Notes: generated from the sequence alone by a model not told the origin. A stretch of DNA of 64,000 nt from Rhynchopus sp. YZ270_cl-10 (GCA_964035575.1 OZ037909.1:868001-932000), one strand, 5' to 3'. Shown: positions 49,640 through 60,231, counted from the stretch's first letter. Program-made: numbers and translations.

Positions 49640-50575
49640 ATGGCACCCCCACCTACCAAGCTCTATGGTGGTACCAAAATCCTTTCCACCGAAATCCCCT
49701 CGGGGAAACGTACCCTTACTCTTATTGGACGGTCTTGGGCTGGCGACTCCACTGCCTTTGTTGTTCCAGAGCTGAATGCTGGGTTTGACGCTGGGTATAT
49801 CGTTCAAGGCAAGCGGTTGGCGCGGTACTTCATTACACATGTCCATTGTGATCATAGTCATATGCTAACTCATGTGAAGTCGCGGTCAAAACCGCCTACC
49901 ATTTATGTTCCCAAGGAGAGTGTAGAGGTTGCGACCGGGTTTCTTGATGCAGCACAACAGATGACGTCGCACCTCACGCAGAGTGAGTACGCAGCGTTTC
50001 CATGGGAGCCGGCGTTCTCCATGGTAGGGGTCTCCCCTGGAGAACGGTTTCTTGTGGATAAGAAGGAGTCGTTGTACTGCGATGCGTTTCGGTGTGACCA
50101 CACGGTGCCGTGTCTTGGGTATAAGCTCAGCCGTGTGCTGCAAAAACTGAGGCCAGAGTATGCCGGGCTGTCAGGAAGGGAGATTGCACAGCTTCGCAAG
50201 GATGGGGTAGACGTGATGTCTCAGGTGGATACACCGGTGTTGGCATTCCTCGGAGACACTTCTGTGGAAGGGGTGTTTGGTGTAGAGGCAACGCGAGGGT
50301 TGCTCGCAGATGTGCCGTTGATTATAGTGGAGTGTTCGTTCCTTTCTGATGACCATAGGGAGCAGGCGCACAACAAAAAGCATGTGCTCTGGTCGGAGTT
50401 GAAGCCGTACGTCATAGCGCAGCCACAAACGCTCTTCGTGTTGATGCATTTCAGCCACCGTTGGAGTGCGCCGGAGGTGCGCAAATTCTTTGCCGAAGAA
50501 AACCTCGACAATGTGCTTCCCTGGGTGGGTCCTGTCGAGTCTGACGAGATGGAGGAGGTGTGGGGGCATAGCTAA
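49640..50575 (+). CDS. tRNase Z (short form) or close metallo-beta-lactamase relative
   Basis: 311 residues from the ATG at 49640 (MAPPPTKLYGG). It would cut the 3' trailer from tRNA precursors. The zinc motif is FITHVHCDHSHM (HxHxDH). Other family marks are GLSGREIAQLRKDGVDV, LAFLGDTS, PLIIVECSFLSDDHREQAH and LMHFSHRWSAPEVRKFF, in the same order and spacing as plant and short eukaryotic tRNase Z (TRZ1-type). The second Cys- or His-containing exosite arm of tRNase Z is not obvious, so a specialised paralogue cannot be excluded. A C/T tract with CTACAG lies 53 bases upstream. Confidence 0.82.
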   Translation: MAPPPTKLYGGTKILSTEIPSGKRTLTLIGRSWAGDSTAFVVPELNAGFDAGYIVQGKRLARYFITHVHCDHSHMLTHVKSRSKPPTIYVPKESVEVATGFLDAAQQMTSHLTQSEYAAFPWEPAFSMVGVSPGERFLVDKKESLYCDAFRCDHTVPCLGYKLSRVLQKLRPEYAGLSGREIAQLRKDGVDVMSQVDTPVLAFLGDTSVEGVFGVEATRGLLADVPLIIVECSFLSDDHREQAHNKKHVLWSELKPYVIAQPQTLFVLMHFSHRWSAPEVRKFFAEENLDNVLPWVGPVESDEMEEVWGHS

Positions 50576-51651
50576 TAAAGGAGGTTCCTCTGTCGTGCAT
50601 CTTACACACTTTCTTTCAGATGATCAACCTCAAAATGGATGTAGGACCGCATGGTTCGGGCCCACCCATACACCAAGGTACACTGTTCACGAGAGGGCTT
50701 TGTATTTTCAATTCAAAAATTTTTCTGAACGTTGATGGGTTTCTTGGTCGTATGGGTGCTGGGGGGCATAGTATATAGATAGATCCCTGTGATGTGTTGT
50801 TTTTAATGCCGTGTATTGCGGCGGTGATGGGAAGGGTAGGTGAGTTATCACCCTTTTTTTTTGTTGATGAAGTAGCCCTCTTGGGTTCGATAACCCGCAG
50901 GGAGGGCAACCAGTGCACAGATTCTTGCACTGTCAACCTTTTTTATTTTGTTGATTGCTCTTTTTTTCTCTTCCAAAAATCCAGAATTATGCGAAGTCAC
51001 ATAACTCTGCATCAGTAGCTATTTCCCTGGCTTTCCCCCCCCTCTGTATTATACACGCAGCTATTCGGATCTTTGCGTAGAGAGTAAAATGATATCGATT
51101 TCTTTTCTCTCTATCTCATGCCTTTTTTATCTTTCATTTTGTTCTCTTTTCTAGCCAAAAAAATGGAGCCAAAAAATGAGGGGAAGGGTGTACAAAAAAT
51201 AACAAAAAGAAAGGGGGCTTCATTTGCAACAGTTCTGCTATAGGTGATGGTATCCTTTTACAGTTTCTTCTGGCATCAGCCGCAGCGCGCTTCTTTCCTC
51301 ATGGCAGCGGTTTTGAGCCTTATGGCCCAGTACCTACGGTTCGCTCTTATCACCTGGCTGGGCTTAGAGGTGTGCTTTGGGTCTCCTGGGATTTGGGGAA
51401 GAGGGTTCTAGGGTGTCTGTTGTTGCTTCTAAAGGGTTCATACCGTTCCTTTTGGGAAAATGCTCTGATCTGACGATAGGACTGCTGCATGCTTGGGATG
51501 CTGGAGGGGGAGCAGATCCGCTTGCATTCATTTACAACCTCTATTTTTTTTTGATTTTCAAAACCAACCCTTCAGAGGGCACACACACACACACACACAC
51601 CCCGCCTTCCTTAACCAATTTTTTTTGGCTTATTTTCCCTAACTTTTTAAG
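50576..51651. other. Gap with double stem-loop
   Basis: No gene. The double stem-loop at 50875-50931 is the only clear feature; a CA tract is at 51580-51601, and T-rich sequence leads to the next gene. Confidence 0.5.
50875..50942 (+). repeat. Double stem-loop: GGGTT-CGAT-AACCC plus AGTGC/GCACT
   Basis: GCCCTC (50875-50880) pairs with GAGGGC (50902-50907) around GGGTT (50883-50887) and AACCC (50892-50896). AGTGC (50912-50916) pairs with GCACT (50927-50931), followed by GTCAACCTTTTTT. Compared with 34884 the outer stem is completely different yet still paired, while the inner GGGTTCGATAACCC is unchanged. Confidence 0.75.
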
Positions 51652-52848
51652 ATGCTGAATGTTACGCGTCGAATAAATGGACAGAACCCTGAATGGATTA
51701 AAGAAAGGCTTGATGAACAGGAGATGGCGCCAACACGGAGCGAGCTGAATAAGAAGAAGGCGAGTCAACAGACGAAACAGATGATGGTGGACCGCCTGTA
51801 CGGATCTGTCGCGAGGGAGCAGGTTCGGCGGCGTGGCGAGCAGCTAGAGAACAACAACAAAAGCGTTTCGCGTGCAAGAGAACGTTGTTGGGGGGCGGGA
51901 GATGCACCGCCGGTAGGTGCGTCGCCTCAGCAAAGAAATGCGTCTCATTCGTGCAAATCGGCTGTCTCTGAGAGAGGGGCGGCACTTCATAGCCGTGGCA
52001 TTCTCTCACGCGACCCACGTTGGAGAGATGGCGAACAACGCAAACACGAAGAGCTCTTCTACCCCATGAAACCCTGCCTCAGCAGTGTCCGCCGTGAACG
52101 CGGCACCCTCGACTCCACAACAACAATGCTCTGCAGAACCGGCGGCCGTTCCCGCTCCGGGACCTACGACAGTCATGAAGAGACATACACCCGGCACCCC
52201 CCTGCAGCGCATGCTGACGCAGAAGACCCTTCTCTCGATGCCTCCAAAGTTGGGTTCGAACCTGCACCAAAACAGAGACGCCGCTCCAGTAGTGAAGCGG
52301 TTCAAAATGAAATCATCGCCACCACACCACAGGTTGTGGAGGAAAAGGAGGAGGAGGAAGAGGAGAAGAAGGAGGAGGAGGAGGAGGAAGAGGAGGAAAT
52401 CGTGCCTGCCCCATCCCCAAAGTCGAGTTTTACACGGAGGTCGAATGGGGCGTCTTCTCCTTTTTCGAAAACTGCGCAGCATGTGGCAGATGTGGTGACG
52501 GCGGTGCAGAAGAAAGAGGAAAAGAAGGAGGAAAAAGAGGAAAAGGAGGATGTTGTCCACCATGACCGGAGTGGGGTTGACTTTCCAGATGATTTACCGG
52601 TGCAAGGGGGTGGAGGAGGTGGAGGTGGAGGTGGTGTGGAGTCCGACCTCCCCGAGAATTCCCCCGAACAAACCGAGAACGCAGACGAAGCAGCACCCGA
52701 TGAGAGTTGTCAGGACGACGAGGATGACGACAAAGAGGTCGCGGAGAAGCAGGAAGCGCCCGAAGAGGAGGAGGAGGAGGACCTCGACAGCGACGAGGAG
52801 ATGGAGCGGCTGCTTGCAAGGGCGAAGGCTGCTGCCTATTGCGATTGA
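51652..52848 (+). CDS. Acidic, low-complexity protein of unknown function
   Basis: 398 residues starting MLNVTRRINGQNPEWIKERL. The first 75 residues are helical and basic (RLYGSVAREQVRRRGEQLEN), the middle is Arg/Ser-rich, and residues about 220-250 and 365-385 are Glu runs. There is a Gly run at about 325-334 and the C-terminus EEMERLLARAKAAAYCD is a short helix. An N-terminal helix plus acidic disorder could fit an axonemal, chromatin or ribosome-biogenesis factor, but no family is recognised. The composition is typical of an expressed nuclear or cytoplasmic protein. Confidence 0.65.
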   Translation: MLNVTRRINGQNPEWIKERLDEQEMAPTRSELNKKKASQQTKQMMVDRLYGSVAREQVRRRGEQLENNNKSVSRARERCWGAGDAPPVGASPQQRNASHSCKSAVSERGAALHSRGILSRDPRWRDGEQRKHEELFYPMKPCLSSVRRERGTLDSTTTMLCRTGGRSRSGTYDSHEETYTRHPPAAHADAEDPSLDASKVGFEPAPKQRRRSSSEAVQNEIIATTPQVVEEKEEEEEEKKEEEEEEEEEIVPAPSPKSSFTRRSNGASSPFSKTAQHVADVVTAVQKKEEKKEEKEEKEDVVHHDRSGVDFPDDLPVQGGGGGGGGGGVESDLPENSPEQTENADEAAPDESCQDDEDDDKEVAEKQEAPEEEEEEDLDSDEEMERLLARAKAAAYCD

Positions 52849-52924
52849 TTTGTTGGGATTTTTTTTCACTTTTTTTTTTCAAACTAAAAAAACCCCGCAA
52901 TTTGTTGTGTTTTGTTTTAAATTC
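52849..52924. other. Short spacer to transposon
   Basis: T-rich tail of the gene above. Its last six bases, AAATTC (52919-52924), are repeated directly after the element (53843-53848). Confidence 0.8.
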
Positions 52925-53842
52925 CATACTTGGACCGCCCGAAATATATTTCGGGCATTTCGGGCGATTTCGGGCGAATTAGGGGCGGATTTCGGGCGAT
53001 TTTGTGCGCCCGAAGTCGCCCGAAAACGCCCGAAATCGCCCGAAATGCAGATTTCGGGCGAATTCGGGCGCTTTTTCCGTAGTGAAAACCGACTAGGTAG
53101 AGTTCTACTCATTTTCGCAAAAAAAACTTTTTATATTTGGAAATATTTGATGCCAAATCTGTCAAAATAAGCAAGAATCGAAAACTTTTGTACACCTGAG
53201 TGCACTTTGGAGGCCCGTGAGAATCACCACCAAGTCACGGGTTTTCTGACTATCATTTGCTTATTCCTACCCAAAACACACTATGAACCGGGTTTTCACT
53301 ATTTTTTCGTATTTCAGGGTGAATTTTTGTGAATTTTCGGGTCACAGGGTGGTTCTGACCCATTCTCGGGGTGTTTCGGGCCTGTAGTTGCTCAGGAGAT
53401 GCCCAAAAACGTGAAAAATCGCCTTTTTACGTTTGTAGTAGTATTTTAGTGTAAATTGTTAGGGAAATCGGTTTTATACGTGGCTGCTAACAGAGCTGCA
53501 CTCATATAAGTTGGGTTCTACTAGGAATTTTTGCTCATTTTTTTTTTCTTTGAACAAATTTTGTGCCAATCTTTCAAATAAAGCGTTAGATTTTTACACT
53601 GATAGCATGCTTCCCAGCACACATAAGATACTGGTTGTGCGCCCGAATCTGCCCGAAATCGCCCGAATTCGCCCGAAATGTGCCCGAATTCGCCCGAAAT
53701 GCGCCCGAATTCGCCCGAATTACGTATAAATTCCCTTTAAAACGCCCGAAATATATTTCGGGCACATTTCGGGCGCTCGGGATCCGCGCCCGAAAAATCC
53801 GCCCGAATTCGCCCGAAATATATTTCGGGCGGTCCAAGTATG
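52925..53842. mobile_element. 918-base TIR element with 6-base target-site duplication
   Basis: The ends are perfect inverted repeats of 32 bases beginning CATACTTGGACCGCCCGAAA and ending in TTTCGGGC. AAATTC flanks both sides as a direct repeat. The subterminal parts are packed with TTCGGGCG units on the left (52950-53065) and CGCCCGAA units on the right (53640-53830), so the ends can fold on themselves. The middle has no transposase-like frame, so it is non-autonomous. The intact ends and duplication suggest recent insertion. I cannot name the superfamily: a 6-base duplication is not typical of mariner, hAT or Mutator. Confidence 0.88.
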
Positions 53843-54685
53843 AAATTCTAGCTTCTCTAAAAGGGGTTTAGGGGTTGGGGAAGGGGGGGCGTACCCCTTT
53901 ATTTAGATATTTGTTGAAAGCAAAAAGAAAAAAAAAACTATGTATACAGGACCCACTTTGATAGGCGATTGTCGATATAATAAAAAGAGGAAAATAAAAC
54001 TACTATTCCTAGGAGAGGTCACCAGAGTTCCCTTAATTGTCTCTTCTCTGTCATACTCTTTGTGGATGAGGTGTGCTGTCTAAAGCGCAACTCAGCCTTG
54101 AGGGATATCTTCCACGAACCATTTTTTTTTCCAGAAGTGTTCACATATGAGGTATACTCATCTTTCAACCTTTTAGGTGTTGTGGGCTAGGCCGGGTCTT
54201 GCGATTCCGACTGATGTCTTTTTTTATTCAGCATCAGGGTTGGTGCTTTGATGAGCGGGTTCCATTTGTTGATCCCTATACCTATGCTCTACTGAATGCA
54301 TATGTTGTGCTTTTGATAATCGGCCACCCAGCCACCCCAAACCCCCTGCTCTTCTCAGCCGTTATTGTAGAAAAGATGAGGGTGTACACGACACATTTCA
54401 TCTTTCAAGTCCGTTTTTATTATTATTTTTTTAACTCCCTTTTCCCCCCCTTTAAATCCCCAAAGAACACGCACACTGACGAGGTTTCTTTGTTTTGGGT
54501 GTCCCGATCATTGCCCCCACGCCCTACCCCCTTCCCGCGTGGGATCATCTGTTCCGTTTTGTAGAAACTATTTTATGTGCCATGTGTGCTTTGTACGTTG
54601 GGGTATGTGTTGTAAAAGAGATGGTCTCCATGCGGGTCTTACTGTCTTACTAAAGCATTTTTCTTTTTGAACTTGAAAGATGTTT

Positions 54686-54709
54686 GTGCACGAGAGGCAC
54701 ATTCATCCT
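54686..54709 (+). repeat. Stem-loop, GTGC/GCAC with ACGAGAG loop
   Basis: GTGC (54686-54689), ACGAGAG, GCAC (54697-54700), ATTCATCCTT and T-rich tail. It is close to a consensus form of this family. Looser copies are at 54139-54170 and 54381-54409. Confidence 0.75.
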
Positions 54710-54783
54710 TCTTTTTCTGATGCTTTCATCGGCTGGCATACGTCAATCGGGGGTGTGTCTGCATCAAATTTTTCCTTTTTTGA

Positions 54784-54868
54784 GGTGACTAAGCACTGAA
54801 GATTTCACCTTTTTCTGCCTGCGTCCACTAATGAACGGTGAGGTGTTTGCACTTTCAACTTTTCTTTA
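54784..54868 (+). repeat. GTGACTAAGCAC remnant followed by GTCC...GCAC stem-loop
   Basis: GGTGACTAAGCACTGAAG keeps the 5' half of the CTAAGC element. Next comes CTGCGTCCACTAATGAACGG, TGAGGTGTTTGCAC and TTTCAACTTTTCTTT, a copy of the AGTGC/GCACT type. The two families therefore sit side by side. Confidence 0.6.
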
Positions 54869-55279
54869 AAAAAAACTTTTGCGTGTGTTTTATTTTTCCC
54901 ATTCTGGGTAGTGAAGACCGTCTGAAGGCAGCTACACTAAACCAAACAGACTATCAAAGTAGGCCGTATGGAGTTACTCTGGCATCAATATAGACCATGT
55001 GTCTCATTTTGCCGAATATCTCTCCTTTTTCTGATGCTCGAAGCATATTGCAGTACACTCTTTCACTCGTTTTGGTTCTTTTTCCCCACAACGCAAAACC
55101 GAAAAACAAAGTGAAGACTTGAAACCAACAGAGACCTCGTAGTTGGTAGCTCTTCCCACCTTCTGTAAGAAAAATACCTACCTAAGCCTTTTTTGTGATG
55201 CATGGCATTTTCATGCTAAGAAAACAATTTTTTTATTGGGTCATTCCAAAGCCCTTTTCCCCAAGCCGATGACGATACT

Positions 55280-55365
55280 CTCTGGGTTCGATAACTTGTG
55301 GATAGCCTGTGCCTGCATCCGCCAGTGTCCGGTAAGGCGTTTGCACTTTTCAACTTCTCTTTTTT
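55280..55365 (+). repeat. Decayed double stem-loop
   Basis: GGGTTCGATAACTTGTGG, GTGCCTGCATCCGCC, GTCCGGTAAGGCG, TTTGCACTTTTCAACTTC. Same order as at 34884 and 50875, with the first stem decayed. Confidence 0.55.
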
Positions 55366-55956
55366 TTCTTTCTTAAGCTTCCAGGCTGATCACAACAGAG
55401 GTTGAGGCTCATCTTTATTAGCTTTTCTCTTTTTTTAGTTTTTTCTGTAGTTTCCTGTGGACCAGTGTCTTGCCTCCGCCAGTGGTCCCGATGAGGTGGG
55501 TTTTTTTTCACTTTTTACTTTTCACTTTTCCCCCTCCTGTAGTTTCACTTTTTTTTTTTGTTGCGAAGTGTTGAGAAATCTGTCTGCGGCTATTATCGAA
55601 GGTGACGAGCATGTCCAGACTCTTTCTCTCTCTCTCTTTGTGTCGTTACGTGTTGTGTTCATCTCTCTGTCCTCCTTTTGTCACCTCTTCCAGATGTGCC
55701 CGGACACATCCCATCTGCCCAGTTTTTTTTTTCTCTCCCGATTTGACAGTTTTATGTCTCTTTTCAAGAAAATGGTGTGTTCTCCTCTTTTGCCTTGGAA
55801 GTCTTGGCCAAAAGAAAAGGGGAAAACAAAGAAACAGACCCTAATTATATACGAAGGTGTCCCAGTTTTTCTTTCCAACTACGTTCTTGGGTCGCAGAAA
55901 ATACAGCCCCCCTGTTCAGATGCTGTGTGAGAGTCGCCCTCTCTCTCTCTCTTTTT

Positions 55957-56175
55957 GGTAGCTAAGTCCGAGAGGCTGAGGCTCATCTTACAAACTTTAA
56001 AAAAAAAAAAAAACTCACGGAGCTTCCTGTGTCCCAGAGGTGTCTTTTTTTGCACTGTCAACTTCACTTTTATGAGGTGACTCAGCACCGTGGTATCTCC
56101 TCATCCTCATCCTGACACACTGTTTCTTTTGTTTAGTGACCAAGCATGAGAGACTCTAGGTTCATCCAATAAACT
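55957..56175 (+). repeat. Cluster of three diverged stem-loops
   Basis: GGTAGCTAAGTCCGAGAGGC plus TCATCTTACAAACTTT (55957-55998); GTGTCCCAGAGGTGTC with TTTGCACTGTCAACTTC (56028-56073); and GTGACCAAGCATGAGAGACT plus TTCATCCAATAAACTT (56136-56175). All lie in one direction within 220 bases. Confidence 0.55.
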
Positions 56176-56640
56176 TATGTTGATTTTGGCGGTTCAGAAA
56201 ATCTGTTTTGTTTGTTCTTTTTTCTATTTTTCTCTTTTTGTAAATGGGAGGCCTGTGCGTCATCAAAATCGGCACACATGTTTCCCCCCTGTCTATAACC
56301 AAATTTTTTGTAAAGGGGGTGGTAGGGGAAAGAAAGGGATGGGAGGGGGGGTCTTTTTGCGCCGAGTGTAGAACGTGCTTTTGTCTGCAATACAAAAGCA
56401 AGTTAGTCATTAACGGTAGCAAGACAATGGTATGCAATGTCTACTAAAAAAAGGCAAGAAAAAAAAAACATCAGAAATTGTTTCTAAGAAAAAGAATGCT
56501 AAGTGTAAGCTAAGTTCAAAAGCGAGCAAAAATAAAAAAAGGACCACATCTTATCTTTTGTGTGGGCTTGTGTCTTAAATGACGTTAATTTCCCTAGCGT
56601 GTTCCACACGATGGCGGCAGTGGAGCGATGTGTGTGTGTG

Positions 56641-56668
56641 TGTGCACGAGATGCACATTCATCTTATC
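56641..56668 (+). repeat. Stem-loop, TGTGC/GCACA
   Basis: TGTGC (56641-56645), loop ACGAGAT, GCACA (56653-56657), TTCATCTTATC. One base of the loop differs from ACGAGAG. Confidence 0.75.
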
Positions 56669-56768
56669 AGTTTTCTGTTGTAAAAACAGCGCTTTGTACA
56701 GATACCAATGTGTTTGTTTACTGTTATGCTCCTGGATCGCGTTCATGCAAGTCGTCTGCAAGTAACCA

Positions 56769-57246
56769 CCCAACTTAAACCGAATCACACCTGATCAAGT
56801 GGTGCAAGGTTTTTGCGAAGTTGGGGAGACACAAACAATCAGCCGTGAGGCTGAACTGGCAGCGCCTTTTGCCACACCAATTACGACAAAAACAGCAGCC
56901 ACCCAACTTAAACCGAATCACGCCTGATCCAGTGGCACAAGGTTTTTGCGAAGTTGGGGAGACAGACGCTCACCACATCACCCTCGTACTGCTCCAAGCA
57001 ATGTCACAAGATATCTCCATTCTCCATTCCCTCAAGACAAAAAACAGCACCCAACTTAAACCGAATCACACCTGACCAAGTGGTGCAAGGTTTTTGCGAA
57101 GTTGGGGAGAGAGTCACACAGTCGCTTATTGGAGTTATGTTTGAGATGCACGCGATTCTTTACACAATATCATAGACAAATAGCAGCCACCCAACTTAAA
57201 CCGAATCACGCCTGATCAAGTGGCACAAGGTTTTTGCGAAGTTGGG
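56769..57246 (+). repeat. Hairpin array B: four 57-base repeats with three spacers
   Basis: Units at 56769-56825, 56902-56958, 57050-57106 and 57190-57246 match array A at 14464-14820. Spacers are 76, 91 and 83 bases. The first matches array A's second spacer but lacks 27 internal bases. The third matches array A's first spacer over its full 83 bases with two differences (GTCACACAG/GTCACTCAG and CGCGATTC/CGCAATTC). The order of shared spacers is reversed between arrays. Covarying inner pairs are CACC/GGTG (units 1 and 3) against CGCC/GGC (units 2 and 4). Confidence 0.85.
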
Positions 57247-58158
57247 GAGACAGCCACACAAGCACATAGCTGCTCCATCCTATGCACATCCACAGCGACG
57301 ATCCACCCTGCACACCACCCCCCTCCACCACACCTTATCCACCTCTCTCCCTCACAGGCCTTTTCAATCACACACCCCAAACAATGCACAGCTGAGCACT
57401 TCCCCCAGGTCTGGGAGCCGAACTCTTTCAGCTGATGAGCAGCACACCCCCTTTAGCGACAGGGATCTCTCTTAGGTGACTGATCGACACGATGGTGGGG
57501 GGGAAGGGGAGTGCCCTCGGGGAGGGATGGGTTCAAAGGAATTCTTGTTGAGGGTGTTTCGGAATTCAGCAGCATCTCTTATGCACCACCAATGTAGAAG
57601 AAGGCAATCAGATCCTTCTGACACAGCCTTGGGGAAGGGTGTAAGGGCTGAGGTGTTGACCATATGCTCTAGGCTGCACTGCAAATGCCGTTTCTGTCGT
57701 TGTTACCCTAGTCTATGGCGTCTATTGGGAGGGGGGATTTAGGAACGAGGTGGTCCGTATTGAGTTCCTGGGTAGAGAGGCGTAGGGTTCAGACGTTATG
57801 GGTGCTTGAAGAAAGAAGGGGGTCTGCAAGGGTGGTGGCTGTGTAGGGGAGGGGTGGTTCTGTATGTGGGTGGTGGTAGTGGTGGTCCAGGTCAACGCTA
57901 CTTCCATTTGGAGGGGGGTGGTGTACCCTCTGTTACCAAATGCTGTTGGTGGCAGTTGGGTAGCCTCTCTGTCTAGCATGCAGGGTGTGCTCTTCGGGAT
58001 AGAATGGTTTCGCCGTGTGCGTCAAAAGAATTGGATTTTTTTTTGAAATTTTTGAAACACAGCAAGAGGGAGGGGGGCTGTCAGGGCTATTGGCGAATGT
58101 CGTGTCGGAGCGATGCTGTGGGGGGGTGCGGGTGGGGTTGAAAGGGTCTTCGCTTCGT

Positions 58159-58810
58159 ACATTGCGCAGGCTTTTGCTGCCTTAGTGGAATGCAGCTGGA
58201 CGAGGTTAACGTAGTGTAGGTTTCAACAAAGACGGTTGTCAAATGATGGAGTGCGGTCGATATTGTTGCCTCGTTCGTGACCAGAGGTCAGTAGGTGGGC
58301 GGGGTGGGGGTGGGAAGCACAGCTCAGTACAGCATGTTGGTGCAAGCAGTGGCAGCCGTTTTTGTGTTATAGCCGCAAACCCATGAGAACCGCTGAAGAC
58401 GCGTCTCTCGGGTTCCTGAGTGAAGACGGCTTTGGGGATGGGGGAGTAGGTGGTTTTGTGGTTTTTTATAGCAGTGTCAGCATATGTCAGAACTGGGGGA
58501 GCAGAGTCTTGCTGTGTTGTCGAGATAGCATGGTGCTTGAGACATGGTTGAGAGGGAGACAGACGGGAAGAAGAGGCATGGCAAGAAGGACCCGTGGAGA
58601 CGCGAAGGGGAGGGGAGGGACAAAGCCAAAGGGTGTTGCTTACTACCGGGCTGAGCCTCACGGCACAGCCAAAGCGCATTTCTTAGGGCCTTCTGTGGTG
58701 GAGAGAGGAAACGTTGTTGGCACGGGTGGGTGGGGGTTACGACTTATGTCCATTTAAAACACCGTGTGTTTGCCATGAGACTGGAGAGCTGTCTGATGGA
58801 TTCCGGGGAT
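58159..58810. repeat. Segmental duplication, copy 1
   Basis: Matches 59077-59790 in two blocks: 58190-58350 and 58423-58808. The offset is 899 bases in the first block and 978 in the second because the linking sequence differs. Identity is high, with short indels. Confidence 0.85.
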
Positions 58811-59076
58811 GCTTTGGTCGTGCGGTGTCACGTCTCTGTCAGGTCCTCCGTTGTGGTCGCGCAGAGAGTGCTGAAGGGCAGGCGTGTGACCAAGGGCGAC
58901 ATTTCCTTCGTGAGAGGGCCCGTCACTACACGACGCTGTGAACGGTCTCCGCGGCGCCCTTCGGCACCGTGTGGCAGTCCACAATCACCTCGGTCGGCGA
59001 CACCAGAATCACACGAACTGCTCCGAGTCGAAACGCTGCACATCCTCCCAACGGCTCGCTATCTTCCACATGCCTA

Positions 59077-59790
59077 CATTGCGCAGGAATGCAGCTGGAC
59101 GAGGTTAACGTAGTGTCGGGTTCAACAAAGACGGTTGTCAAATAATGGAGTGCGGTCGATATTGTTGCCTCGTTCGTGACCAGAGGCCAGTAGGGGGTGG
59201 TGGGGGTGGGGGTGGGAAGCACAACATGTTGGTGCAAGCAGTGGCATATGGGGGTGCTTACTGAGGGTTCCGTTGTGATGGAATGGGCAAACAGAGGGTA
59301 TAGGCAGAAGGAGGAAAGGGAGGGAGCGTATTCCCACTTCACTGTACCGGTGTGCACATCCGGGGGTTTTTTGTTATAACCGCATCTCAGTTCCTGAGTG
59401 AAGACGGCTTTGGGGATGGGGGAGTAGGTGGTTTTGTGTTTTTTTATAGCAGTGTCAGCATATGTCAGAACTGGGGGAGCAGAGTCTAGCTGTGTTGTCG
59501 AGATGGCGTGGTGCTTGAGACATGGTTGAGAGGAGACAGACGGGAAGAAGAGGCATGGCAAGAAGGACCCGTGGAGACGCGAAGGGGAGGGGAGGGACAA
59601 AGCCAAAGGGTGCTGCTTACTACCGGGCTGAGCCTCACGGCACAGCCAAAGCGCATTTCTTAGGGCCTTCTGTGGTGGAGAGAGGAAACGTTGTTGGCAC
59701 GGGTGGGTGGGTGGGGGTTACGACTTATGCCCATTTAAAACACCGTGTGTTTGCCATGAGACTGGAGAGCTGTCTGATGGATTCCGGGGA
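59077..59790. repeat. Segmental duplication, copy 2
   Basis: Partner of 58159-58810. After the shared GATGGATTCCGGGG both copies run into unrelated sequence (GATGCTTTGG against AAAGCCGTTG), which marks the right edge. Confidence 0.85.
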
Positions 59791-60231
59791 AAGCCGTTGG
59801 TCGGGGTGGAGGATGTTTATCGATAAGAGAAGGCAGCGAAACGCCGTCATACTCTGGATCGAACATATCCCTGGAGGAAATTGTTCTCAAGCTGGCTGCA
59901 GGGTGGGGCACTGCATGGGGGGGGACTCGGGGGGAAGGAAACCTTCCGACCGACTGTAATATGTACGGGACGGAAGTGTCTCCACAGCAATTACCAAGCT
60001 GGCTGCAGGAACCCCGGGGGTGGGAGGGAAACCTTCTGACCGACTGTGATCCATACGACGAAAGGGGTCCACAGCACTCCGACTCCGGGAGAGGGTAAGT
60101 TTTTTTTATTGTTGATTTTTTTTTTTTGTTCCGGATCTCCCATCTCCTCCCAAACACAACCCAAAAACTCTTCGCAAAGAAGCCCCACCCCCCACCCCCC
60201 CACCCCCAACTCCTTCCCTTTCCCTCCAAAA

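Larger units (their letters stand above)
53843..56768. other. Three-kilobase gap dense in stem-loops
   Basis: No supported gene. Stem-loops lie at 54139, 54381, 54686, 54784, 54820, 55280, 55957, 56136 and 56641, mostly separated by T- and C-rich stretches. Frames such as 54199-54564 and 55457-55930 run through these repeats and show no protein-like motifs. GATTGTCGATATAATA occurs at 53968. Confidence 0.5.
57247..60231. other. Three-kilobase region without recognised gene, G/T-rich, partly duplicated
   Basis: The + strand is strongly G- and T-rich from 57500 to 59990, unlike the T/C-rich gaps elsewhere, so long C/P-rich frames open on the minus strand. One of them ends with a protein-like segment (VRVILVSPTEVIVDCHTVPKG, written here as VILVSPTEVIVDCHTVPKG; about 58930-59010), but it is not recognised. 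The duplication at 58159-58810 and 59077-59790 lies inside. A minus-strand gene or gene relic is possible. The last 150 bases are C-rich leader of the next gene. Confidence 0.4.

Noticed and set aside
54199-55930. Two proteins of 121 and 157 residues
   Set aside because: Both frames run through stem-loops and T/C tracts; composition is that of translated low-complexity DNA.
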